DNA of 64,000 bases from an uncultured Collinsella sp. (GTDB lineage: Bacteria > Actinomycetota > Coriobacteriia > Coriobacteriales > Coriobacteriaceae). A program made the translations under genes and the position numbers. Shown in pieces: positions 8,982 to 18,911 of the stretch (positions are counted from its first letter, which is position 1; each line of letters opens with the position of its first letter). Location of the stretch: positions 10,179-74,178 of the forward strand of contig UQLD01000011.1 of the NCBI GenBank assembly GCA_900541855.1, given 5' to 3'. Below the pieces are notes generated by a model that saw nothing but the letters and a program-made list of their open reading frames with translations, was not told the origin of the DNA and made no database searches.

Positions 8982-9130
8982 GCGGCTCTCCTCTCAAATC
9001 TCGTCGGGTTTCGGTTACCCGACAGGCCATCCTTCGCCGTGTTCGGCGTTCGCAAAATAGTAGACGCTTTAGTTAAGGAAAGTGGCGATTATTTCAACTT
9101 TTCTTTGGATTTGTTCATTTATCCATAATT

Positions 9131-9156
9131 CTGCGTATTTCTATTATTTTATGCAG
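9131..9156. promoter_or_regulatory. AT-rich control region with inverted repeat upstream of liv genes
   Basis: Within the 270-bp AT-rich gap 8982-9251, CTGCGTA and TATGCAG form interrupted inverted arms around TTTCTATTATTT. A wider pair AAAGTGGC (9079-9086) and GCCACTTT (9161-9168) encloses it. Position fits an operator or leader structure for the copy 1 binding protein and livHMGF. No T-box or known riboswitch core was recognised. Confidence 0.35.
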
Positions 9157-9251
9157 TAATGCCACTTTATTGTGTGAAAGTAATGTTTCCGTTCTGTTAC
9201 AGGCGTCCTTGCCCTGAATAAAACGGCCCGCCGGTCTCGATGTATATGCAC

Positions 9252-10418
9252 TTAGGCGGCGATGTACTTGCCGTCCTGGATCACATAAGCCGTAGCGGGC
9301 TTTTCGACCTGGCCCTTGTCATTCCACGTCAGCTCGCCCGTCAGGCCCTCGATCTTGATCTTGCGCATGGCACGGGCAAGGTCGCCGGCAATGTCGGCGC
9401 CGTCGGCCGTAAGGTCGATGCCCGCTTTGTCGATGGCCTCGGCGATGGCGTGGACGCAATCGTAGGCGTCGGCGGCAAACTGGTTGGGCGTCTCGTCGTA
9501 GGCATCCTTATAGGCCTTGACGAAGTCGGCATTCTTCTCATCGTCAGCCGAAAACGGGGTCACGAGCAGTACGCCCTCGGCAAGAGAGGTATCGAAGCCT
9601 TCCACAGAGAGCAGGCCGTCCATGCCGTCGGTACCCATGAGGGTCATGTCGTAGCCCATGTCCTTGGCGTTCTTGAGCAAAACGGACGCCGGCGTGTAGT
9701 AGATCGGCGCAAAGATGAACGTGGCGCCGGACTCCTTGGCCTTGGTGAGCTGGTTGGTAAAGCTCGTGGAAGAGTCGTCCTTAAAGGTCTCGGTATCGAC
9801 GATGTCGAGCTTGGACGCCTTGGCCTGCTCGGCAAAAGCGTCGGCAACGCCCGAGCTATACGTATCGCCGGAGTTGTAGAACAGGGCGATCTTGGCATCC
9901 GCGTACTTCTCGGCCAAGAACTTTGCGGCGCTGGCGCCCATGGTGGGATCGGTGAAGCAAACCTGGAAAACCGTGGTCTTGTCCTTGGTGACGTCGAGCG
10001 ACGAGGCCGAAGGCGTGACCATAAGCATGTCGTCGGCAATCTCGCCCGAGACGGCAACGGCGGCACCAGTCGTGACGGGGCCGACGAGAGCCTGCATGCC
10101 CCAGTCGCACAGGGTATTGAAGGCGTTGATGGCCTTCTCGCCGTCAGCGACGTCATCCTCGGACTTAAGCGAGAGCTTGAGGTCCTTGGTCGAGAAATCC
10201 TTGGCGGCGAGCTTGGCACCCTTCTCGGCCGAGACACCATAGGTTGCCGCGGCGCCGGTCAAAGGGCCGATGACACCGATCTTGAAGGTCTTGCCGTCAT
10301 CGGCGGAGCCGCCGTCCGAGCCACCCGACGAGCAACCAGCGAGTGCTGCGGTGCTACCGAGCGCCGCAGCGCCAGCCAAGAAACTCCTGCGGTTAAGAAC
10401 GTTGTTGATGCTAAACAT
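9252..10418 (-). CDS. Branched-chain amino acid ABC substrate-binding lipoprotein (copy 2)
   Basis: A 388-residue binding protein with a Tat-like NRRSFLAG and lipobox LAGC (Cys29). The start at ATG 10418 has AAGGGGG 6 bases upstream; the frame upstream lacks support. It shares long identical stretches with copy 1, such as NGGDS-type Ser/Gly linker, FAADAYD, FDTSLAEG and FSADDEKNADFV. Such pairs usually differ in ligand (Leu versus Leu/Ile/Val in E. coli LivK/LivJ); which is which cannot be read here. It has its own upstream gap and may be expressed separately. Confidence 0.92.
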   Translation of the reverse strand: MFSINNVLNRRSFLAGAAALGSTAALAGCSSGGSDGGSADDGKTFKIGVIGPLTGAAATYGVSAEKGAKLAAKDFSTKDLKLSLKSEDDVADGEKAINAFNTLCDWGMQALVGPVTTGAAVAVSGEIADDMLMVTPSASSLDVTKDKTTVFQVCFTDPTMGASAAKFLAEKYADAKIALFYNSGDTYSSGVADAFAEQAKASKLDIVDTETFKDDSSTSFTNQLTKAKESGATFIFAPIYYTPASVLLKNAKDMGYDMTLMGTDGMDGLLSVEGFDTSLAEGVLLVTPFSADDEKNADFVKAYKDAYDETPNQFAADAYDCVHAIAEAIDKAGIDLTADGADIAGDLARAMRKIKIEGLTGELTWNDKGQVEKPATAYVIQDGKYIAA

Positions 10419-10668
10419 GGTGTCCCCCTTTTCGCTGGCCGTGGTGCGGCCGTCTTGCGGTACAGGGCAAACCTTATGGTGCAAACGTTGACAATTTGTT
10501 ACGGAAGTTCGATTGTAGCGAGCGTGTTTCCAATGTTTCCGCAGCGTTTCGGGGGTGCTGTTTTATGCGACTCCTGTTGCCTGGCGAGCACGCGCCCTCG
10601 GTTCACGCTAGAATGCACTCAACCTTTAAGCGGTTAATCCATCCATAAGATGCACGAAGGAGCTATCT

Positions 10669-12012
10669 ATGAGCGAACCCCTGCGCACCGTGAACGTCGG
10701 TCTGATCGGTCTGGGAACCGTCGGCGGCGGCGTGGCCCGTCTGATCAAGAGCCACCACGATGAGTACCTGGCAGCCTACGGCATCGACCTTAAGCTGACC
10801 CGCGCCTGCGCGCTTGCTTGGGAGCAGGCCGAGGCAGCCGGTATTGAGCGTGAGGCCTTTACGAGCGACTGGCACGACGTCGTCACCGACCCCGCCGTCG
10901 ACATCGTCGTCGAGCTGATCGGTGGCGAGCATCCCGCAACCGAAATCTTCACCACTGCCTTTGAGCACGGCAAGCACGTCGTCTCTGCCAACAAGGCCCT
11001 GCTGGGCCGTCACGTCGAGACGCTTGCCGAGAAGGCGCGCGCGTGCGGCGTGCAGATTAAGTGCGAGGCCAGCTGCGGCGGCGGCATCCCCATCGTGAGC
11101 ACGCTCGAGCACGACCTGGTGGGCAACAAGATCCTGACCATCGCCGGCATTCTCAACGGTACCACCAACTATATCCTGTCGCGCATGGACGCCGAGGGCG
11201 CCGATTACGCCGACGTGCTTGCCGACGCGCAGGCCAAGGGCTATGCCGAGGCCGACCCGTCCGCCGACGTCGACGGCTTCGACGCCGCCAGCAAGACGGC
11301 GATCCTCGCCTCCATCGGCTTTGGCACCCGCGTGACCACCGATGATGTGTACCAGCAGGGTATCCGTACCATCGGCGCCGAGGACATCGCCCAGGCCCGC
11401 GAGCTCGGCTACACCATTAAGCTGCTCGGCATCGCCCGCAACACCGACGCCGGCGTCGACGTTCGCGTGCACCCCACGCTGATCCCCGCCGATCACATGC
11501 TCGCCAAGGTCAACGGCGCCATGAACGCTGTCTACGTGGTAGGCGACGCCGTGGGCGAGACCATGTTCTACGGTGCCGGCGCAGGCTCCTTCCCCACCGC
11601 GAGCGCCGTCGTGGGCGATATCCTGTCGCTCTCCGAGCAGATCAGCCGCGGCGTGGCTCCGCTGCCCGAGATTGAGCCCTATGGTCACAATCTCGCCTTT
11701 AAGCCCATGGACGAGCTCCAGACCAAGTACTATGTGCGCCTGAAGGTCGCCGACCGCGTGGGCGCCCTGTCCGAGACGGTCGACATCTTTGCCAAGCACA
11801 GCATCTCGATCTCGCTCATCAACCAGGTCGAGGACGGCAAGTCGGGCGTCAGCGATGCCTGCTCGGTCATCTTCCTGACGCACCGCGCGCTCGAGAAGAA
11901 TGTCCAGGCTGCCGCCGCCGAGCTTGCCAGCGTCGACTGCGTGGCCGAGGTCGCCAACGTCCTGCGCATTGAGGACGTTGAGGCTTGGACCGAAGGCGTT
12001 ATGGCGAACTAG
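10669..12012 (+). CDS. hom: Homoserine dehydrogenase
   Basis: Converts aspartate semialdehyde to homoserine with NAD(P)H, the branch to threonine and methionine. Of 447 residues, it has a Rossmann GLIGLGTVGGGV near residue 11, the catalytic-domain stretch CEASCGGGIPIVSTLEHDL near 130, and AGILNGTTNYILSRM. A C-terminal ACT domain begins near residue 353 (VADRVGALSETVDIFAKH), implying feedback control, classically by threonine. ATG has GAAGGAG upstream. Monocistronic, closed by a strong terminator. Confidence 0.95.
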   Translation: MSEPLRTVNVGLIGLGTVGGGVARLIKSHHDEYLAAYGIDLKLTRACALAWEQAEAAGIEREAFTSDWHDVVTDPAVDIVVELIGGEHPATEIFTTAFEHGKHVVSANKALLGRHVETLAEKARACGVQIKCEASCGGGIPIVSTLEHDLVGNKILTIAGILNGTTNYILSRMDAEGADYADVLADAQAKGYAEADPSADVDGFDAASKTAILASIGFGTRVTTDDVYQQGIRTIGAEDIAQARELGYTIKLLGIARNTDAGVDVRVHPTLIPADHMLAKVNGAMNAVYVVGDAVGETMFYGAGAGSFPTASAVVGDILSLSEQISRGVAPLPEIEPYGHNLAFKPMDELQTKYYVRLKVADRVGALSETVDIFAKHSISISLINQVEDGKSGVSDACSVIFLTHRALEKNVQAAAAELASVDCVAEVANVLRIEDVEAWTEGVMAN

Positions 12013-12042
12013 TCCAGTCCTTGGCACACAACATAGCACCTG

Positions 12043-12080
12043 AGGGGCTCCCGTCCGTTTGGATGGGAGCCCCTTTGTTT
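12043..12080 (+). terminator. Terminator of hom
   Basis: AGGGGCTCCC / GGGAGCCCCT stem of 10 bp with a 12-base loop, followed by TTGTTT. Confidence 0.9.
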
Positions 12081-12220
12081 GACGTTCATCAAGCAAAAGT
12101 TTGAACAACTTGGCCATTCGCTGACAACCGAGGGTGCCGTTTACCGATATGCGAACGAAGTTGATTTTGCGCGCCGTTATGCTGTGCTGCGTATGTCCAC
12201 CCCCGAAGAATGGAGGCACC

Positions 12221-12970
<750 letters not shown>

Positions 12971-13017
12971 GGAGCCACAAGCTTTGGCTTCAAGCCTCAA
13001 CATAGCTCAACCAAAAA

Positions 13018-13060
13018 GGCGCGCCGTCTGCATCAACCGCAGGCAGCGCGCTTTCTCTTG
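13018..13060 (+). terminator. Terminator of the SDR gene
   Basis: Imperfect stem GCGCGCCGTCTGC with GCAGGCAGCGCGC around ATCAACC, followed by TTTCTCTTG. Confidence 0.65.
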
Positions 13061-13068
13061 TTATGAAA

Positions 13069-13303
13069 GGGAAACTATGTCCCAGTATTTCGGATCAGAA
13101 CGGGGCACGGTTTTCCCCAGGACCTCCTTGCGGAAACTGCGTCCCGTTTTGAACGCCGATTCTGGGATACCGTTTCCGCAACGGGTCTCTCGCGGAAACT
13201 GCATCCCACTCTGAGCGCCCATTCCGGGACACAGTTTCCCAACGGCCCCCGTTTCGGAAACCACATCCCGTTCCGAGCCTTCAAAGCGGGACGCGGCTTC
13301 CCC
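13069..13303. repeat. Tandem array of four hairpin units with 62-bp period
   Basis: GGAAAC begins at 13070, 13132, 13194 and 13256, exactly 62 bases apart. Each unit is about 52 bp, able to fold by itself (GGAAACTGCGTCCC pairing with GGGATACCGTTTCC in unit 2), and is followed by a 10-base spacer. Units differ in sequence but keep their pairing, for example GGAAACTGCATCCC / GGGACACAGTTTCCC in unit 3. A period that is not a multiple of three, and stops in most frames, argue against coding. The array fills the 346-bp gap between the SDR gene and the antiporter gene. Confidence 0.9.
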
Positions 13304-13316
13304 GAGAGAGTATCGA

Positions 13317-14879
13317 CTACTTGCCGTCGTCGTCCTCGGCTTCTTCTCTTGCATAGAGCTCCAGCATGCGGCGGCGGTATTCGCGCACGGCGAGCTTGGC
13401 GCGCTCCAGACGGCGGCGCTCGCGCGGGGTCAGCTCGGACGGGTCGACCTCGTCTCCATAGGTCTTATCGGCAAGTAGGTGCGCCGCGTCCACGATGCGG
13501 GCATCGACGTGGCCGCTCGCCGCCTCGGCGGAAAGACGCTCGGCAATCGCATCGAGCGTAGGCAGGCCCTCGAATACGCGACCATGGCCATGCGAAGTCA
13601 GCAGCTCGTGCTCTCGTGCGAGCAGACTCGCCAAATCGTGGTGGGCGCGCAGGATGTCGAGCGCATCGGATGGATGCTCGGCAACTTCTGCCACGGCGGC
13701 GACCGGCGCGGCATCCACCACGCGGTAGAAGAGCTGCGCGAGCAATGGCATCAAGAACACCGTGATGGCGCCGGCGGCAACCATAACCGACGCGATGTCT
13801 TGCGACAGCGCGCCCGCGTTGACGGCAACGCTCGTCACGGCAACGATGATCGGCAGCGCCGTGGTGCAGTACAGGGCCACGGTAATGCGACCATACGCCG
13901 ACACATCGCGCGTCGCAGGGCAAATGCTCATAGAAATAAGAATGGGCACGGCACGAATAATCAGCAACGCCACGATAAAGCCCACGAGCAGACCCGGGCG
14001 CGACGCCACGGCCGTCAGGTCGATCTTTGCGCCCGATACGGTAAAGAACACCGGAATCAAAAAGCCGTAGGCCAGGCCGTCGAGCTTGGTCTCGAGCGTA
14101 TGGTTGCCCTCGGGGATGATGTAGCGCAAGACAAAGCCGGCGGCAAAAGAACCCAACACAATGTCGAGATCAAAGACGGCCGAGAAAGCCACGAGTGTGA
14201 CCAGGATGAGCACCGTCAGGCGCACGAAGGTCTGCGACGTGGTATCGGCGCGTTCCTCGACAAACGCAAAGAAGCGGCTGCCGACGCGCTTGGAGCGGCT
14301 TGGGACCACGGCAAGCAACACGCAGACCACCGCAAACAGGCCAAGAATCACGAGCGTTTGGATGCCGGTACGGGCAGACAGCAGCACCGACATGGCAAGC
14401 ACGGGGCCGAGCTCGCCCCAGGTGCCATACGCGAGAATCGAGTCGCCCACGCGCGTTCCGGCAAGTGAACGCTCGCGCATGATGGGCACGAGCGTTCCGA
14501 GCGCCGTAGAAGTGAGGGCAAGCGTCACGGCGATACCGTCGAAATGGCTGACCGAGAACCACGGGGTAAAGCGCACGGCAAGCCAGGCGATACCAAACGT
14601 GACGACCCACGTCGCCAAGCCGTAGCGCCCCTCGACGCCCGTGATGCTCTTGGGGTCGATCTCAAAGCCGGCAAGCAGGAACAAAAAGGCCAGACCGAGC
14701 TCGGACACAAGCGAAACCTCGGCATCTACATGGATGACGCCGAGCATATGGGGTCCCAGCACCGCGCCGAGCACGAGCAAAAAGACCGTCTCGGGAACGG
14801 GTTTTCCAGGAATCGCCGAGGCGATAAAAGGACTCGCAAAGGCCACGAGTGCGATGATGGCGAGCGAAACGAATGCCAT
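13317..14879 (-). CDS. Cation:proton antiporter, CPA2 (Kef/NhaS) family
   Basis: Membrane antiporter of 520 residues exchanging Na+ or K+ for protons. About twelve hydrophobic segments fill residues 1-385 (for example VPETVFLLVLGAVLGPHML and LAFLFLLAGFEID, the family's conserved acid-containing helix). The last 130 residues are hydrophilic and helical, rich in Arg/Glu, and end in EEAEDDDGK; they do not show an evident RCK Rossmann motif. ATG 14879 begins a Met-Ala-Phe-Val N-terminus. Ion specificity is unknown. Confidence 0.85.
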   Translation of the reverse strand: MAFVSLAIIALVAFASPFIASAIPGKPVPETVFLLVLGAVLGPHMLGVIHVDAEVSLVSELGLAFLFLLAGFEIDPKSITGVEGRYGLATWVVTFGIAWLAVRFTPWFSVSHFDGIAVTLALTSTALGTLVPIMRERSLAGTRVGDSILAYGTWGELGPVLAMSVLLSARTGIQTLVILGLFAVVCVLLAVVPSRSKRVGSRFFAFVEERADTTSQTFVRLTVLILVTLVAFSAVFDLDIVLGSFAAGFVLRYIIPEGNHTLETKLDGLAYGFLIPVFFTVSGAKIDLTAVASRPGLLVGFIVALLIIRAVPILISMSICPATRDVSAYGRITVALYCTTALPIIVAVTSVAVNAGALSQDIASVMVAAGAITVFLMPLLAQLFYRVVDAAPVAAVAEVAEHPSDALDILRAHHDLASLLAREHELLTSHGHGRVFEGLPTLDAIAERLSAEAASGHVDARIVDAAHLLADKTYGDEVDPSELTPRERRRLERAKLAVREYRRRMLELYAREEAEDDDGK

Positions 14880-15063
14880 GTGATGCCTTTCTCTTGTTTG
14901 AGCCCCACTGTAGCACCCTCGCCGTCCTCAACGCGCCGCGAGCTGTCGTATCATAGTGAGGTTTACAAACATGTGGCTCAAGGCGACCGCAGGGCAGGCC
15001 CCGCAAACCGACCGCTGCCGCATACCGTACCGTACGCCCAACCGATCAGGAAGGCAGGAACCA

Positions 15064-18000
15064 ATGGTCTCTCGTATCTACGTGGAGAAGAAACCCGGGT
15101 TCGACGTCGAGGCTCAGCAGCTCAAGGGCGAGCTGACCGAGATTCTCGGCATCAAGGGCATCGAGGCCCTGAGGATCATCAACCGCTACGACGTCGAGGG
15201 CATCGACGAGGAGCTTTTCCGCTCCTGCGTGCCGACCGTCTTTAGCGAGCCCCAGGTCGATGTGACCTACGACGAGCTCCCCGCAAGCGATGGCGCCGTC
15301 TTTGCCGTCGAATTCCTGCCTGGCCAGTTTGACCAGCGCGCCGACTCCGCCAGCGAGTGCGTGCAGCTCATCAGCCAGGGCGAGCGCCCCGCCGTGCGCT
15401 CCGCCAAGGTCTATATGATCTCGGGCGCTCTGGACGAGGCCGCCATCGATGCCATCAAGCACTACGTGGTGAACCCCGTCGAGGCGCGCATCGCCTCGCT
15501 CGACCTGCCCGAGACGCTGTACATGGAGACCCCCGAGCCCCAGCCCGTCGAGGTACTCGACGGTTTCCGCGAGCTCGACGAAGCCGGCCTTGCCGCCTTT
15601 ATTTCCGAGCGCGGCCTTGCCATGGACGAGGCGGACATCGCCTTCTGCCAGCAGTACTTCCGCGATGAGGACCGCGACCCCACCATCACCGAGATCCGTG
15701 TGATCGACACCTACTGGTCCGACCACTGCCGCCACACCACCTTCGGCACCGTCCTGGACGACGTGACGATCGACGACGCCGTGGTGCAGCAGGCCTTCGA
15801 CCGCTACATGGAGATGCGCCACGAACTCGGTCGCGACGCCAAGCCCGTCTGCCTCATGGACATGGGCACCATCGGCGCCAAGTACCTCAAGAAGACCGGC
15901 GTCATGACCGATGTCGACGAGTCCGAGGAGATCAACGCCTGCACCGTCAAGGTGAAGGTCGATGTCGATGGCGAAGACCAGGACTGGCTGTTCCTCTTTA
16001 AGAACGAGACCCATAACCACCCGACCGAGATCGAACCCTTCGGCGGTGCCGCCACCTGCGTGGGCGGCGCCATCCGCGACCCGCTCTCGGGCCGCAGCTA
16101 CGTGTATCAGGCCATGCGCGTCACCGGCGCCGGCGACCCCACCGTCCCCGTGTCCGAGACGCTCGAGGGCAAGCTGCCGCAGCGCAAGCTCGTGACCACT
16201 GCCGCCGCCGGCTACTCCAGCTACGGCAACCAGATCGGCCTTGCCACCGGTCAGGTCAACGAACTCTATCACCCCGGTTACGTGGCCAAGCGCATGGAGG
16301 TTGGCGCCGTCGTGGGCGCTACCCCGGCAAACCACGTTCGTCGCGAGTGCCCCGCCCCCACCGACAAGATCATCCTGCTGGGCGGCCGCACCGGCCGCGA
16401 TGGCATCGGTGGCGCCACCGGCTCCTCCAAGACCCAGAACACCGAGTCCATCGAGACCTCGGGTGCCGAGGTCCAGAAGGGCAACGCCCCTGTCGAGCGC
16501 AAGCTGCAGCGTCTGTTCCGCCGCGGCGACGCCTGCCGTCTGATCAAGCGCTGCAACGACTTTGGCGCCGGCGGCGTCTCGGTCGCCGTGGGCGAGCTTG
16601 CCGACGGCCTGTATGTCGACCTGGACACCGTGACCAAGAAGTACGACGGCCTGGACGGCACCGAGCTCGCTATCTCTGAGTCCCAGGAGCGCATGGCCTG
16701 CGCCGTCGCCGACGGTGACGTCGAGGAGTTCATGGGCTACGCCGCCGAGGAGAACCTGGAGGCGACCGTTATCGCCGAGGTTACCGCTGAGCCGCGCATG
16801 CGCATGGCCTGGAACGGCGTCGCTATCGTCGACCTGTCCCGCGAGTTCCTCAACTCCAACGGCGCACCCAAGCACCAGGTCGCCCACGTGTGCGCCCGTA
16901 GCGTGTGGCAGCCCAGCTGGGCCGGCACCACGCTCGCCGAGCGCATGACCTCGCTCGTCACCGACCTCAACGTCGCTTCCAACAAGGGCCTTTCCGAGCG
17001 CTTCGACTCCACCATCGGCGCCGCGACCGTGCTCATGCCCTTTGGCGGCAAGACGCAGCTCACCCCCAGCTCGGCCATGGTCGCCAAGTTCCCCGTGGGC
17101 GGCGAGACCACCACGGCGAGTGCCATGGCATGGGGCTTCAACCCCTATCTGATGGAGGCCGACCAGTTTGCGGGCGCCTACCTGTCCGTGGTCGAGTCCA
17201 TCGCCAAGCTCGTGGCTGCCGGCTTTGAGCACAAGCGCGCCTATCTCTCCTTCCAGGAGTACTTCGAGCGTCTGCGCACCGAGGCCGAGCGCTGGGGCAA
17301 GCCCACGGCAGCCGTCCTGGGCGCCCTCATGGCCCAAGTCGACCTGGGTGCCGGCGCCATCGGCGGCAAGGACTCCATGAGCGGTTCGTTTGAGGACGAG
17401 ACCGGCGAGCTCAACGTTCCGCCGACCCTGATCAGCTTCGCCGTCGCCGTGGGCAAGGCCGCCCGCGCCGTCTCGCCCGAGTTCAAGGGCCTCACGCACC
17501 GCGTCGTCCGCATCGCCCCCGCCACCTATGGCGAGGACTACCGTCCCGACGCCCAGCAGTTGCTCGCCGCGTTTGACGCCGTCGAGGCGCTCACTGCTAC
17601 CGGCAACGCCCTGGCCATATCCACGCCCGGCTACGGCTGCGGCGCCGAGAGCCTCTTTAAGATGTGCGTCGGTAACCAGATCGGTATCGAGCTTGCCGAG
17701 GATGTAGACGTGGAGAGCCTCTTCACCCCGCTCTACGGCAGTTTTATCGTCGAGCTCGCCGAGGACGCCGAGCTGCCCGAGGTCGCCGACGGCGTTGTCG
17801 TCGAGCCCCTGGGCACCACCGTCGAGGGCTATGTCATCGACACCGGCTCCGAGGTCATCGAGCTCGCCGAGCTCCAGGAGGCCTGGGAGAGCGGCATCGA
17901 GGGCGTCTTCGCCTACCGCAGCGCCGGCGAGACCCCCGAGGTCGAGACCATCGACTTCCGCGCCAAGGATATCCACGTGTACGGCGGCGCCAAGATCGCC

Positions 18001-18810
18001 CGCCCGCGCGTGATCATCCCCGTGTTCCCCGGCAACAACTGCGAGTACGACAGCGCCCGCGCCTTCCGTGCCGCCGGTGCCGAGGCCGACACCTTCGTGA
18101 TCAACAACCTCACGCCCGAGGCCGTCGCCGAGAGCACCCACGAGCTTGCCCGCCGCATCCGTGCAAGCCAGATCGTTATGATCCCCGGCGGCTTCTCGGG
18201 CGGCGACGAGCCCGACGGCTCTGCCAAGTTCATCACGGCGTTCTTCCGCGCTCCCGAGGTCACCGAGGCAGTCCGCGACCTGCTCAAGGCCCGCGATGGC
18301 CTGATGCTGGGCATCTGCAACGGCTTCCAGGCCCTGATCAAGCTCGGCCTGGTGCCCTACGGCGACATCGTCGACGCCACGCCCGATGCGCCCACGTTGA
18401 CGTTCAACACCATCGGTCGCCACCAGAGCCGTCTGGTGCGCACCCGCATCTCGTCCAACTTGTCCCCGTGGCTGTCGCAGTGCAGCCTGGACGACCCCTA
18501 TACCGTCGCCATCAGCCACGGCGAGGGCCGCTTTGTCGCCAATGACGAAGTGCTCGCCCAGCTGATCGCCAACGGCCAGGTCGCCACGCAGTACGTGGGC
18601 GAGAACGGCAAACCCAGCATGGACCTTTCCGTCAACCCCAACGGCTCCGCACTCGCCATCGAGGGCATCACGAGCCCCGACGGCCGTGTCCTGGGCAAGA
18701 TGGGCCATGCCGAGCGTCGCGGCGACAACCTGTACTGCAACGTGCCCGAGCATGTCCCCGGCGACAAATTCATGCCGATCTTTGAGAGCGGCGTAGCCTA
18801 CTTCGCTTAA
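15064..18810 (+). CDS. purL: Phosphoribosylformylglycinamidine synthase, single-chain PurL
   Basis: Fourth step of purine synthesis: FGAR plus glutamine and ATP to FGAM. At 1248 residues it is the large fused form with the glutaminase on the same chain, unlike the PurL/PurQ/PurS split common in Gram-positives. The ATP/FGAR part shows ETHNHPTEIEPFGGAATC near residue 313 and RVTGAGDPT. The C-terminal amidotransferase starts near residue 980 (IIPVFPGNNCEYDSARAF), with nucleophile Cys in GICNGFQ near residue 1083 and the partner HGEGRF. ATG 15064 follows AGGAAGGCAGGAA. Monocistronic with a strong terminator. Confidence 0.95.
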   Translation: MVSRIYVEKKPGFDVEAQQLKGELTEILGIKGIEALRIINRYDVEGIDEELFRSCVPTVFSEPQVDVTYDELPASDGAVFAVEFLPGQFDQRADSASECVQLISQGERPAVRSAKVYMISGALDEAAIDAIKHYVVNPVEARIASLDLPETLYMETPEPQPVEVLDGFRELDEAGLAAFISERGLAMDEADIAFCQQYFRDEDRDPTITEIRVIDTYWSDHCRHTTFGTVLDDVTIDDAVVQQAFDRYMEMRHELGRDAKPVCLMDMGTIGAKYLKKTGVMTDVDESEEINACTVKVKVDVDGEDQDWLFLFKNETHNHPTEIEPFGGAATCVGGAIRDPLSGRSYVYQAMRVTGAGDPTVPVSETLEGKLPQRKLVTTAAAGYSSYGNQIGLATGQVNELYHPGYVAKRMEVGAVVGATPANHVRRECPAPTDKIILLGGRTGRDGIGGATGSSKTQNTESIETSGAEVQKGNAPVERKLQRLFRRGDACRLIKRCNDFGAGGVSVAVGELADGLYVDLDTVTKKYDGLDGTELAISESQERMACAVADGDVEEFMGYAAEENLEATVIAEVTAEPRMRMAWNGVAIVDLSREFLNSNGAPKHQVAHVCARSVWQPSWAGTTLAERMTSLVTDLNVASNKGLSERFDSTIGAATVLMPFGGKTQLTPSSAMVAKFPVGGETTTASAMAWGFNPYLMEADQFAGAYLSVVESIAKLVAAGFEHKRAYLSFQEYFERLRTEAERWGKPTAAVLGALMAQVDLGAGAIGGKDSMSGSFEDETGELNVPPTLISFAVAVGKAARAVSPEFKGLTHRVVRIAPATYGEDYRPDAQQLLAAFDAVEALTATGNALAISTPGYGCGAESLFKMCVGNQIGIELAEDVDVESLFTPLYGSFIVELAEDAELPEVADGVVVEPLGTTVEGYVIDTGSEVIELAELQEAWESGIEGVFAYRSAGETPEVETIDFRAKDIHVYGGAKIARPRVIIPVFPGNNCEYDSARAFRAAGAEADTFVINNLTPEAVAESTHELARRIRASQIVMIPGGFSGGDEPDGSAKFITAFFRAPEVTEAVRDLLKARDGLMLGICNGFQALIKLGLVPYGDIVDATPDAPTLTFNTIGRHQSRLVRTRISSNLSPWLSQCSLDDPYTVAISHGEGRFVANDEVLAQLIANGQVATQYVGENGKPSMDLSVNPNGSALAIEGITSPDGRVLGKMGHAERRGDNLYCNVPEHVPGDKFMPIFESGVAYFA

Positions 18811-18846
18811 TACGTTTCCATCGGGTACAATCCCCTCGGGTAACAA

Positions 18847-18884
18847 CACCCGCCACCGGCACCCCCGGTGGCGGGTTCTTTTTT
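18847..18884 (+). terminator. Terminator of purL
   Basis: ACCCGCCACCGG / CCGGTGGCGGGT, 12-bp stem, then TCTTTTTT. Confidence 0.93.
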
Positions 18885-18911
18885 GCTTTGCGCGTATAGG
18901 AGAAGGACATC

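Noticed and set aside
8982..9251. T-box or amino-acid riboswitch upstream of the liv genes
   Set aside because: No T-box sequence, specifier loop or terminator/antiterminator pair is visible; only simple inverted repeats.
13069..13303. CRISPR array
   Set aside because: The period is regular, but the spacers are only 10 bases and the repeats themselves vary. There are no cas genes nearby. It is a tandem hairpin array.
13061..13354. 97-codon minus frame across the hairpin array
   Set aside because: The 62-bp period shifts the reading frame at each unit, and there is no Shine-Dalgarno.
15046..18849. 1267-codon open frame on the minus strand opposite purL
   Set aside because: It mirrors the GC-rich third-position pattern of purL, has a low-complexity Gly/Ala/Val/Asp composition and no recognisable domain. 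purL itself has complete motifs.
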